Shown piece after piece: positions 19,013 to 27,464 of a stretch of DNA of 64,000 nucleotides (positions within the stretch are counted from its first letter, which is position 1; every line of letters starts with the position of its first letter). The DNA lies in assembly GCA_964460665.1 (NCBI GenBank), contig CAYWSL010000007.1:8510-72509 (forward strand). The letters are read 5' to 3'. A program made the translations under genes and the position numbers. The notes under the pieces are model-generated. The model made no database searches. It worked only from the letters and a program-made list of their open reading frames with translations, and had not been told where the DNA came from. Source of the DNA: K23-9 sp964460665 (GTDB taxonomy: Bacteria > Planctomycetota > Planctomycetia > Pirellulales > Pirellulaceae).

Positions 19013-22000
19013 TTATTTCAGTTGGTTCAGGCGATCTTTGGACTTCTTGGCTAATTCGTGATCGGGGTGTTTGTCGATCACGTACTTAAAGAAGTCACCG
19101 GCAAATTGTCTCGCCTTGTTGCGGTTGTTGTCGCTTTTTGCGATTTGCATCAGCTGTTCGCTGCAACGTCCCGCCTCGAAGCCGCTTTTCGCCTGCCAGT
19201 TCTTGATTGCGTTCGGAGCATTTTGAGCGTTGAATCCAAACATCACACGTTGGAACTCGGGAATCGCTTTGTCGTACTGTTTTTGTGCAAAGTAGATCTC
19301 GCCCATCATGAAACGCGAGCGTGCTGCGATTTCACTGCGATACTTGTTTGCGATTTCGGAGTAGTACTTCAACGCTTTCTCATTCTCATTCTTTTGTTGG
19401 TGAGCGTATCCCGTTTCATAGAATAGTTGCGGCAAGTAGTCGGTGCTTGGAAATCGCGTTTTCAGTTCTTCGTACCATGCGATCGCGTTGTCCCACTGTC
19501 TTTGCTGGCTGGCGCTCTGGCCGCCATGCAGCAGAATCAGTTCGCGAACTTGTTGTTCGGCCGCATCGCGGACCGTTTGGGACGTGTCGTTGTTTTGTCG
19601 GATTCGCCTACGGGCAACTTCATAGGAAGCCAGTGCGCCGCGGTAGTCTTCTTGCTCGAACTTGCACTCACCAACCATCATCATCGCATCGAGTGCAAGC
19701 TTTCCCTCGCCGTGCTTGTCGGCCTGAGCTTGGAAAGCACGTTGCGCTTTGGAGTAGTCTTGGGACTTGAAGTAGGACCAGCCAAGTCGATAGTGCGCCT
19801 TTTCGGACAAGGCTTTGTCTTGAGTGTTTTTCGTTGCAACAAGAAACTGCTTCGCAGCTTCTTTCCAATCTCCGGCGGAGTAGTTCGTTTGGCCGACCAC
19901 GTAGGCGGCTTCGCCTGAGACATCCGCTTCGGGATAACGCTTCACAAGCTCGGCGAATGTTTTTTCGGCGCCTTTGTCATCGCCTGATTCACGCTGTGAC
20001 CAGCCCAATTCGTAAAGCACTTTTTCCATCGATGGGTACTTGGGCACTTCGTCGACAATGTTTTGGAGACGCTTGGCCGCCTTGCTGTGGCGGTCCTGTT
20101 TTTGATCGATCAGGGCCAATTCATACAACGCGTGCCCCAAGTTGATTCCCTTTGGATCCAGTTCCAGGAACTCGGCCAGGTCCTTCGCTGAATCGTCCAA
20201 GCGATTCAGGTGGCGAAGCGAAATACCACGGGCCAGCAAAGCGTCGTCGCCGACAGGGTGTTGTTTGAATTCTTTTAACACGCGATCCAGTGGTGCCACG
20301 GCGTTTTTGTGTTGGTTGTCCTGCATCAGCGACCAGCCTTGCCCGTAAAGTGCATAGGGAATCAAGGCTGGATCCGCCTTGGACGCAACAATTTTGCCGT
20401 ACAGATCGACGGCACTAGCGAAGTCTTTTTTTCGCGATGCGGCTTGAGCCAACTTGTATCGGGCTTGATCGGCCATGCGGGGCGATCCGTTGTCAGCGAC
20501 ACTTTTCCAAATGTCGTTCGCTTCTTTCGCTTTGCCGTCCGAATTCAGCGAAACGCCTGACAGCAGTTTGGCTTCATCGCTACGAGCTCCTGTTGGATCG
20601 ATAACGCTAGCCTGTTGGTAGGCCTTCGCGGCGTCACTGAACTTGCGTGTCATCTGATAGGCGAAACCGATCAGCATCTGCGCCTCGGCCTTCTGCGCAG
20701 GTGCGGACAACGTTCTGTACTCACCTTTTAGCAAATCAACTGTGTCGTCGAATTGCTTAGCTGCGTTGGACGCTGCCGCTCCTCGCAAGACCCACATTGG
20801 ACGTTGTTGATTCGTTGATGCCGGGGTTTGCTTCAACAGTTCACGATAGGCTTTTGCTGCTTCGGCGGGCTTGTTGCTAAGCAGGTTTCCTTCTGCGGCG
20901 ATGAACTGCACATCGGCGACCAAGTCGTCTTTTGAAAACTTCGATAGAAACTCGGTTGATAGTTTCAGTGCCTTGTCTGCTTGGCCCGTTTGCAACGCCG
21001 AAAACGCCGCGTTGTAAAGTGCTCGCGGTGCCAGCGGGCTATCGGGCGACTTGCGGTAAACGGACTCGGCGACTTCGATCGACTCTTTGACGGTTTTAGG
21101 GTCAAGCGAGAGTGCTTCGGCGTAATCGAGTTTCAGCTCGACTGCATACTCGCCTTCGGCGCCATCATCGATTCGCTGCTTCGCCAGTTTGGCCGCCTCC
21201 GTTGCGTTTCCTTCTCGAATAAGAATTCGTGACAACCAGTGGGCTGCTTCGGTGGCGGTTTCGGCGTTCTTCTGTTTCAGGACGGCTCGAAAGCCAGCGG
21301 CAGCTTGCTTCATGTTTCCGCTGCGATAGTTGCTTTGGGCGGCCGCCATCAACGCCGTGCCAGCGTACTTTGAATCGGGGAAGTCCTTTTCAAGTCGCGC
21401 GTAGTTTTTTGCTGCTTCAGCGGGACGACCGTCTTGAACCATGGCAAACGCTTGGCGGAAAATTGCATACGCTTTGTCGTCGTCCGACTTGGTGGCCTTG
21501 ATGGCGCGGCTGAAGTAGTCGATCGCTTTCTTGTGATCCTTTCGGTAGATCATGAGATCGCCGATGCGAAGGTACACGTCGGTGATCAGGTCTTCGTCTT
21601 CGCAGCTGCTGGTTAGCTGCTGGTAAGACGAGAGTGCTTTGTCGATTTGGTCCAGCTCTTCGTGAGCGATCCCACGGGAGTACAACGCGTCACAGCGAAG
21701 CGGCGAATCTTTGGCTGCCGGCAGGGCCAGCAACTTGTTGTACGAATCGATGGCTTTTTTGCGGTCGCCCAAGCCGTAGCTGGCTTCGCCGGAGTAGAAC
21801 AACGCTCGGTCAAGAAATTGGCTTTTCGGTTTTTCTTTCTGCAGTTTGTCGTAAGCTGCGATGGTCGCTTTTAGATATTTTGCGTTTCGCGTTTCACCTT
21901 CGTCGGATGCCGCGTACCAACACCATCCCTGATTGGCCAAGCTCTCTTCGCGCAGTTCGAACTTGCTGTTCTTAAGCGCCCGTTCAAACGCTTCGGCCGC

Positions 22001-22297
22001 CGCTGCGTAATCCGGCGACTCTTTTTGCATGTAGCAAACGCCCAAGTAGTGGGCCGCGCGCGAAGCCATCTTGTCTTTAGGGTATTCCTTCAGGAAGTCC
22101 TTCCAAGCGTCGATCGCCAGATCGAAGGCGCCGTTGGTTTGGAAGTTTGCCGCGTCGGCATAGGCGGCAAGTGATTCGTCAGTGGAATCGGCTGCTTGAG
22201 TGACCGGTGCAATGGACACCAAAGCGATGGCGATCAATAGGAACGGGGCAACTCGCTGGATAGCGATATGACCAATCGATGAAACGATGCAACGCAC
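19013..22297 (-). CDS. Large exported TPR protein
   Basis: A 1094-residue protein with a signal peptide (to about residue 35, ending VTQAADS) and then TPR repeats nearly end to end. Many 34-residue units are visible, such as AAEAFERALKNSKF and KALKYYSEIANKYRSEIAAR; the latter is in the style of the BamD/YbgF/CpoB family. It starts at a GTG at 22297 and is the first gene of the operon with ExbB, ExbD and the toroid protein. Periplasmic TPR proteins next to Tol/Exb genes usually scaffold or coordinate the motor with cell-wall or outer-membrane partners. No enzymatic domain is seen. The high Lys and Ala content fits a helical solenoid. Confidence 0.85.
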   Translation of the reverse strand: MRCIVSSIGHIAIQRVAPFLLIAIALVSIAPVTQAADSTDESLAAYADAANFQTNGAFDLAIDAWKDFLKEYPKDKMASRAAHYLGVCYMQKESPDYAAAAEAFERALKNSKFELREESLANQGWCWYAASDEGETRNAKYLKATIAAYDKLQKEKPKSQFLDRALFYSGEASYGLGDRKKAIDSYNKLLALPAAKDSPLRCDALYSRGIAHEELDQIDKALSSYQQLTSSCEDEDLITDVYLRIGDLMIYRKDHKKAIDYFSRAIKATKSDDDKAYAIFRQAFAMVQDGRPAEAAKNYARLEKDFPDSKYAGTALMAAAQSNYRSGNMKQAAAGFRAVLKQKNAETATEAAHWLSRILIREGNATEAAKLAKQRIDDGAEGEYAVELKLDYAEALSLDPKTVKESIEVAESVYRKSPDSPLAPRALYNAAFSALQTGQADKALKLSTEFLSKFSKDDLVADVQFIAAEGNLLSNKPAEAAKAYRELLKQTPASTNQQRPMWVLRGAAASNAAKQFDDTVDLLKGEYRTLSAPAQKAEAQMLIGFAYQMTRKFSDAAKAYQQASVIDPTGARSDEAKLLSGVSLNSDGKAKEANDIWKSVADNGSPRMADQARYKLAQAASRKKDFASAVDLYGKIVASKADPALIPYALYGQGWSLMQDNQHKNAVAPLDRVLKEFKQHPVGDDALLARGISLRHLNRLDDSAKDLAEFLELDPKGINLGHALYELALIDQKQDRHSKAAKRLQNIVDEVPKYPSMEKVLYELGWSQRESGDDKGAEKTFAELVKRYPEADVSGEAAYVVGQTNYSAGDWKEAAKQFLVATKNTQDKALSEKAHYRLGWSYFKSQDYSKAQRAFQAQADKHGEGKLALDAMMMVGECKFEQEDYRGALASYEVARRRIRQNNDTSQTVRDAAEQQVRELILLHGGQSASQQRQWDNAIAWYEELKTRFPSTDYLPQLFYETGYAHQQKNENEKALKYYSEIANKYRSEIAARSRFMMGEIYFAQKQYDKAIPEFQRVMFGFNAQNAPNAIKNWQAKSGFEAGRCSEQLMQIAKSDNNRNKARQFAGDFFKYVIDKHPDHELAKKSKDRLNQLK

Positions 22298-22848
22298 GGG
22301 ATTTTATCTCGACGGAATCAAATGAACGAAGGGGAACAACGGCCAGCGCGTGAGGCGGCTGTGCCGTGGTCTCAATGAGTCGCCGCCGATGGCTCGTCGT
22401 CCGTCCTTGAACATCATGCTGCATCAGCAAGTGGCGACCCAATAGTTTAGCCATGACCCACTGGAGTCGATAGTTCGTCGTTCAACTTGCCTAGGCCATA
22501 AAGTCGTGGTGACACGACCACAACGCCAGGATCTTAGCTCGTGTCAGCTCGCGACTGCTTGCCATAGGCGGTTCTGTCCGCGTAAACGGGCTGTTGCGGT
22601 GTGTTAAGACTGTGCTTTGCGCCAGCAAGCGACAAAACGTAGGTCCATAACGCCGTTCAGAAATCGATATTTTGCCGCCGTTTGGGTGGCTTGTTTCCGA
22701 CACTTAGGCGTGTGACGCCGTCATCTTGTCGTTGGGGTGGTCCGAATTCGCAACCGTCTGGGTTACCCTATACCATCGTGGCCAAGCGGCATCGTTGCGT
22801 TTGGCCGCGTTGCTTAAGTCGATTTCTCTTGCATTGCGTCAGGCTGCC
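22298..22848. other. Intergenic region between divergent transcripts
   Basis: This stretch separates the leftward TPR operon from the rightward epimerase gene and should hold both promoters. A perfect hairpin, GTCGTG (22503-22508) and CACGAC (22513-22518) with a GTGA tetraloop, is the only clear structure. The frame of the epimerase stays open back to 22726, but those codons look non-coding. A 70-codon frame on the minus strand (22491-22703) has no recognisable features. Confidence 0.5.
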
Positions 22849-23832
22849 GTGAGTTCAAAAACTTGTCTCGTTACCGGTGGAGCCGGGTTTATCGGATCCC
22901 ACCTTACCGAATGTTTGCTCCAGCAGGGGCACAAAGTCATCGTCGTTGACGACCTCTCAACCGGTCAGAAAAACAACCTTGATCATGTGCTCGGACACGA
23001 GCGACTGGAATACATCCAGGGCACAGTCGAAGACGAAGCGTTGGTGGCCGAAGTCTGCGATCGTGCGGATCGTGTTTACCACTTAGCTGCTGCGGTTGGC
23101 GTAGCATTGATTGCCAAGCAACCGATTCAAACGATCGAGCGAAACATTTATCCGACGCAGTTGATTTTGAATCGGTTGGGTGATCGCGCGGCGAAAGGTG
23201 ACTACGTTCCATGCTTCATCGCCAGTACCAGCGAAGTGTACGGCAAGAACCCCAAAGAGACTTGGTGCGAGGAAGATGACTTGGTGTTTGGTGCGACCAC
23301 CAAACCGCGTTGGAGCTACGGCGTTTCCAAAGCGATCGATGAATTCTTGGCGTTGGCTTTCTTCAAAGAGAAGAAACTGCCAGCGGTCGTGTGCCGCTTC
23401 TTTAATGTGGTGGGCCCGCGTCAAACCGGAGCCTACGGGATGGTGTTGCCGCGGTTCGTTGATGCCGCACTGCGAGGTGAGGCGCTAACGGTGCACGACG
23501 ATGGCCATCAGATCCGTTGCTTTGCACACGTCGACGATGTGGTTGGCGGATTGATGAAACTGGTCGAAACGCCCGAAGCAGCTGGGCAGATTTACAACAT
23601 CGGCAGCGACCAACCGGTTTCGATTCTGCAGCTTGCCCAGCGCGTGATCGCGCGCGTCAATCCTGATGCGAAGATCAATTTTCAGTCGTACGCTGACGCC
23701 TACGACGATTCGTTCGAGGACATTCGTCGCCGAGTTCCCGATTTGAGTCGGATCCGCGAAACGATCGGCTACGCGCCAACAAAAGACTTGGATGCGATCA
23801 TCGACGCCGTGGCAGACTATCAGCGCGGCTAA
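22849..23832 (+). CDS. NAD-dependent epimerase/dehydratase (extended SDR)
   Basis: Starting from the GTG at 22849 the protein is about 327 residues, beginning directly with the Rossmann motif CLVTGGAGFIGSHL (GxxGxxG). A longer reading from 22726 adds 41 residues without conservation. The acidic strand end VIVVDDLSTG binds the NAD ribose. The catalytic triad is visible as the Ser in IASTSEVYG and the Tyr and Lys in WSYGVSKAIDEF. The overall pattern fits UDP-glucose 4-epimerase or UDP-glucuronate decarboxylase-type enzymes acting on nucleotide sugars for envelope polysaccharides. The exact substrate cannot be assigned. It is convergent with the DUF1844 gene. Confidence 0.85.
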   Translation: MSSKTCLVTGGAGFIGSHLTECLLQQGHKVIVVDDLSTGQKNNLDHVLGHERLEYIQGTVEDEALVAEVCDRADRVYHLAAAVGVALIAKQPIQTIERNIYPTQLILNRLGDRAAKGDYVPCFIASTSEVYGKNPKETWCEEDDLVFGATTKPRWSYGVSKAIDEFLALAFFKEKKLPAVVCRFFNVVGPRQTGAYGMVLPRFVDAALRGEALTVHDDGHQIRCFAHVDDVVGGLMKLVETPEAAGQIYNIGSDQPVSILQLAQRVIARVNPDAKINFQSYADAYDDSFEDIRRRVPDLSRIRETIGYAPTKDLDAIIDAVADYQRG

Positions 23833-23853
23833 CGGTTAGCAGCTGTTTTCACG

Positions 23854-24234
23854 CTACTCAGCTTTGGCGCCGACATAGGACATTCGCAGCACGTGAAGTG
23901 CTTCGCTGAGCATCTTAGATTCGTCGTCGGTCAAGTTGCCTTTGGTCTTTTCGCCCAGCATGTCTAGTGTGTCGATAAAGTGCTTTGCGAATGGCTTGTT
24001 CACTTCGGCTTTGCCGGTTGCGGGATTGGGCATCTGCCCCAGTGCTGCCATCGCTTGGGTGAACATCATCGATACCATCACCTCAAACGAAGCTGGAGGT
24101 GGCGCGGTTGGGTATTCGCTGCTCGAATCAGCACTGGGCTCGCTGGTCGAATCGGCGTCGGGTTTAGAGCTTAGGTCGCCCGCGGCATCCGCGTCGCTAC
24201 TCTTGTCCATCGGCACAAAATCATCATCACTCAT
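23854..24234 (-). CDS. DUF1844-containing protein
   Basis: About 126 residues from the ATG at 24234, which overlaps the end of pyrG by 8 bp. An acidic, Ser/Asp-rich N-terminus is followed by the DUF1844 domain: SFEVMVSMMFTQAMAALGQM, then a conserved NPATGKAEVN and a helical C-terminus with LGEKTKGNLTDDESKML. The family is common in planctomycetes and in some proteobacteria but has no known function. Translational coupling to CTP synthase suggests a joint transcript. Confidence 0.85.
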   Translation of the reverse strand: MSDDDFVPMDKSSDADAAGDLSSKPDADSTSEPSADSSSEYPTAPPPASFEVMVSMMFTQAMAALGQMPNPATGKAEVNKPFAKHFIDTLDMLGEKTKGNLTDDESKMLSEALHVLRMSYVGAKAE

Positions 24235-25897
24235 TGGTCGTTGACTCAATCGGTTGAGGTGGAGATTGGGGTTCTGATTCCGTTCCAATACGATGTTTGC
24301 GACGCTCAATTGCTGCTTCGACAAATCCGGCAAACAACGGATGCGCCTTCAGTGGCTTGCTCTTGAATTCAGGGTGGAACTGCACCGCGACAAACCAAGG
24401 ATGGTCGGGTAGTTCGACGATTTCGACCAAGCCACCATCGGGACTGGTGCCTGAAAAACGCATGCCGTTGGCTTCGTATTGCTGACGGTACACGTTGTTG
24501 AATTCGTACCGGTGGCGATGCCGTTCGTCTACGTTGTCCGTGCCATACGCGTGACCCGCAGTGCTCTTGCTATCCAGTTTGGTCGGCTGGCTGCCAAGTC
24601 GCATCGTGCCGCCCATTTGGGTGACGTTTTGCTGTTCGTCCAGCAAGCAAATCACCGGATGCTGAGTGTCTTTGTCGAACTCGCTGGAGTGAGCGTTCTC
24701 CAAATCCATTTCGTGACGACCGTATTCGATCACGGCACACTGCATGCCCAGGCAAATGCCAAAGAACGGGATGCCGCGTTCGCGCGCGAACTTGATCGCT
24801 TGCACCTTGCCTTCGATACCGCGTTCACCGAATCCGCCGGGCACCAGGACTCCGTGGTAGCCGCTTAACAAACGCTCGGCGCCTTCGCGTTCGATGTCCG
24901 CGCTCTGGATGCGACCGATGCGAATCTGTGCTTGGTGATGCATCCCCGCGTGGTCGATCGATTCGTAAATCGATTTGTAGGCGTCTTTGTGTTCCGCGTA
25001 CTTACCAACCACGGCGATCGAAACTTCGTGCCGTGGATTACGTAGCCGATGCAGCAGGTCGACCCATGGTGCAATGTCCAAAGCCTTTGCGGCCGTCAGC
25101 CCAAGTTGGTTGACGACCAATTCATCCAGCTTGTTGTCGACTAGCGAGATCGGCACTTCGTAAATCGAAAAGTCCTTGTCCTTCTCTTCGATCACCGCTT
25201 CGACGGGAACGTTGCAGAATAGAGCGATCTTTTCGCGGTCGTCACGACTGATCGAGTGCTCGCAGCGGCAGACCAGGATGTCGGGTTGAATACCGATTCG
25301 ACGAAGCTGGCCGACCGAGTGTTGTGTGGGCTTGGTTTTCAGTTCGTCAGCCGCCTTCAAATACGGCACCAGCGTCAGGTGCATGTACAGAACGTTTTCG
25401 CGGCCCACGTCTTGAGAATATTGCCGGATCGCTTCCAAAAACGGCAAGCTTTCAATGTCACCGACGGTGCCACCGATCTCGGTGATTACGACATCAACGT
25501 CATCGTCGCCCATCCGCTGGATAACGGATTTGATTTCATTGGTGATGTGCGGGATAACTTGAACGGTTTTTCCAAGGAAATGACCTTGGCGTTCCTTTTC
25601 GATCACGGACAAGTAGATTTGTCCGGTCGTGTAGTTGCAGTCGCGAGTCAGTGCGCCAGAAGTGAATCGTTCGTAGTGGCCAAGATCCAGATCGGTCTCA
25701 CTACCATCATCCAGCACGTACACTTCGCCGTGTTGGTAGGGGCTCATGGTTCCCGGATCGACGTTGATGTACGGATCCAGTTTCTGCATTCGCACGTGTA
25801 GGCCACGTTGCTCAAGCAGCATTCCAAGCGAAGCAGCCGTTAGGCCTTTACCAAGCGAGCTAACGACGCCGCCGGTTACAAAGATGTGTTTCGTCAT
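24227..25897 (-). CDS. pyrG: CTP synthase
   Basis: A 556-residue enzyme that makes CTP from UTP, ATP and glutamine. The N-terminal amidoligase domain opens with KHIFVTGGVVSSLGKGLTAA (P-loop-like) and contains the YINVDPGTMSPYQHGEV and EIGGTVGDIES motifs. The C-terminal class I glutaminase has PGGFGERGIEGK, the nucleophile Cys in FFGICLGMQC, and the His-Glu pair in VQFHPEF. Length is normal for the family. It follows kdsB by 76 bp on the same strand, which fits since kdsB consumes CTP. Confidence 0.98.
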   Translation of the reverse strand: MTKHIFVTGGVVSSLGKGLTAASLGMLLEQRGLHVRMQKLDPYINVDPGTMSPYQHGEVYVLDDGSETDLDLGHYERFTSGALTRDCNYTTGQIYLSVIEKERQGHFLGKTVQVIPHITNEIKSVIQRMGDDDVDVVITEIGGTVGDIESLPFLEAIRQYSQDVGRENVLYMHLTLVPYLKAADELKTKPTQHSVGQLRRIGIQPDILVCRCEHSISRDDREKIALFCNVPVEAVIEEKDKDFSIYEVPISLVDNKLDELVVNQLGLTAAKALDIAPWVDLLHRLRNPRHEVSIAVVGKYAEHKDAYKSIYESIDHAGMHHQAQIRIGRIQSADIEREGAERLLSGYHGVLVPGGFGERGIEGKVQAIKFARERGIPFFGICLGMQCAVIEYGRHEMDLENAHSSEFDKDTQHPVICLLDEQQNVTQMGGTMRLGSQPTKLDSKSTAGHAYGTDNVDERHRHRYEFNNVYRQQYEANGMRFSGTSPDGGLVEIVELPDHPWFVAVQFHPEFKSKPLKAHPLFAGFVEAAIERRKHRIGTESEPQSPPQPIESTTNE

Positions 25898-25973
25898 GGA
25901 ATCGGATCATACCGCGCCCACCATTTTGCGAAAGCCGTTCCAACGCGAAACTGACCAAGAGTTTTGAAGCCGC

Positions 25974-26741
25974 CTACTGCCCAGGCGTCAAACGCTGTAT
26001 GAACGCGTCTAAATCCGCCTGGGTGTCGATTCCGGGTGCCCCGTGGTCGACCTGAGCGACTGCGATGTGTTTTCCGGCCTCGATCGCACGCAGCTGTTCC
26101 AGGCGTTCGTGCTGTTCCAGTGGGCTGGGCGATTGGGCGGCGAACCACTGCAAAAAATCACGGCGGTAAGCGTACAGCCCCAAGTGGTGCCAGAAGATTG
26201 GTGGATCAGCCGTTAGAGCTTCATCAGTGACGCCACCGCGCACATGCGGTACGACGCTGCGGCTGAAGTACACCGCCCTGCCCTGCCCCGTTTGTGGGTT
26301 GCCCGCCAGAACGATTTTGACATTCGACGGATCGTTCAACAGTTCGTGGTCGCGAATTGGTGTCCCAACAGTCGACATGTCGGCTGCCTGGCAATCCAGC
26401 AGAGCCCGAGCGACACGATCGATGGCGGCGGGGTCGATTTCGGGTTCATCGCCTTGCACATTGACGAACACTTCGACATCCGGCATCGCATCAGCGACTT
26501 CGGCGATCCGGTCGGTCCCGCTGGCGCAGTCGCCGGTCATGATCCAGTTGCCGCCAAACGAATCAACTTCGTCGGCCAGCTTGTCGTCGTCAACGGCAAC
26601 GACGACGCCATCAGCCGTTTGCGTCTGGCTGGCGGCTTCGTAAGTGTGCTGAAGAATCGATTTTCCACCCGCCCGCCGAAGCAATTTCTCGCTAAGCCGA
26701 GTGGATGCAAGTCGCGCGGGGATAACGATGTGTAATGACAT
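25974..26741 (-). CDS. kdsB: 3-deoxy-manno-octulosonate cytidylyltransferase
   Basis: A 255-residue GT-A-fold enzyme that activates Kdo with CTP to CMP-Kdo for lipid A core assembly. Signature stretches are IPARLASTRLSEKLL, VVVAVDDDKLADEV, the MTGDCASGTDRIAEV segment and the catalytic VNVQGDEPEIDP. The later GLYAYRRDFL is also typical. It supports an LPS-bearing outer membrane. It is the first gene of the leftward kdsB-pyrG-DUF1844 cluster. Confidence 0.96.
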   Translation of the reverse strand: MSLHIVIPARLASTRLSEKLLRRAGGKSILQHTYEAASQTQTADGVVVAVDDDKLADEVDSFGGNWIMTGDCASGTDRIAEVADAMPDVEVFVNVQGDEPEIDPAAIDRVARALLDCQAADMSTVGTPIRDHELLNDPSNVKIVLAGNPQTGQGRAVYFSRSVVPHVRGGVTDEALTADPPIFWHHLGLYAYRRDFLQWFAAQSPSPLEQHERLEQLRAIEAGKHIAVAQVDHGAPGIDTQADLDAFIQRLTPGQ

Positions 26742-27078
26742 GTCCCCTAGCGTAGCGCTTCATTCACCGTTGACGCTAGACCTGATAGCGCCTGTGACCC
26801 GAGGTAGAGCTTTACCGCAGTTTCTACTTTTCTGCCCCTTCGACGCCCTGGCAATCAGTTTTCGGTCGGGCAGTTTTATTTAAGTCGGGAGTTTGTAGGT
26901 CGGGCTGCCTCCATTCTGAGTAGCATTTTGCGATTGTGATCAGTTTTTGGAGTCGGGGGGGGAGCATGCGAGTGCTGGCAATGAGTCCGGTAGCGTCGGA
27001 TTCACAGTCAGAATTGGTTCGCGAAAGGCGTGAATGGAGCCAATTGAGCGAAGGATTGGGCGATCTTTTGATTGTGGT

Positions 27079-27106
27079 TTGACAGGTCTGCCGAGGATGC
27101 TAAATT
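27079..27106 (+). promoter_or_regulatory. Sigma-70-type promoter for the B12 riboswitch transcript
   Basis: A perfect -35 box TTGACA (27079-27084) is followed after 16 bp by TAAATT (27101-27106), four of six matches to TATAAT. A start near 27113 would put the transcript's 5' end immediately before the riboswitch, as expected. From 26742 to 27078 I see no gene. Confidence 0.6.
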
Positions 27107-27111
27107 CTGAA

Positions 27112-27335
27112 CCACGTTGAGAGGTGACACGGTTGGGGAGCGATTTTGATCGCCCCGTTTTACAACCGCGTAACAGGGAACTTCGGTGCAACTCCGAGAC
27201 GGCCCGGCCGCTGTAACTGATGGATCAATCAAACGATTGGTCAGACTTTGCTCACTCTTTGCCATTGTTCGCCAGAGTGCGAATGAGAAGGCGAGCAAAG
27301 AAACATCAGAAGTCAGAAGACCTACCTTTCATCGG
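27112..27335 (+). promoter_or_regulatory. Cobalamin (adenosylcobalamin-type) riboswitch
   Basis: The core elements of the cobalamin aptamer occur in order and spacing. GGTGAC lies at 27123, and a stem CGGTTG (27130-27135)/CAACCG (27163-27168) encloses GGGGAGCGA...TCGCCCC. Then come AACAGGGAA (27172-27180), CGGTGCAACTCCG (27184-27196) and GGCCCGGCCGCTGTAA, the B12-box-like part. A variable domain follows, and AGTCAGAAGACCTACC (27311-27326) closes it; this corresponds to the family's AGCCAGGAGACCTGCC. The 3' ACC can pair with the 5' GGT. An intrinsic terminator follows, so binding of B12 most likely stops transcription of the downstream surface-protein genes. Confidence 0.92.
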
Positions 27336-27395
27336 GCATACGTGACCTTCTTGGGTGAGGTCAATGTCGCAAACGAGTCACCACGATGGTGATGC

Positions 27396-27428
27396 GCAGT
27401 CGATGCATTTCGGCTGCATACGTTTTTT
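27396..27428 (+). terminator. Intrinsic terminator, expression platform of the riboswitch
   Basis: GCAGTCGA (27396-27403) pairs with TCGGCTGC (27410-27417), including one G-U pair, and TTTTTT follows at 27423-27428. An alternative hairpin, ATGCA (27403-27407)/TGCAT (27415-27419), ends nearer the T-run. A separate stem TGACCT/AGGTCA lies upstream (27343-27348/27358-27363). It ends 36 bp before the DUF1559 start codon, a position suited to transcription attenuation. Confidence 0.7.
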
Positions 27429-27464
27429 ATATTCGCATGCTCTCGTTGTAGTTGAGCTTTATCC

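Noticed and set aside
22491..22703. A 70-codon minus-strand frame
   Set aside because: No recognisable features; it lies in the probable promoter region.
26940..27298. Minus-strand frames over the riboswitch region
   Set aside because: They have no homology features, and the plus strand carries the promoter and aptamer.
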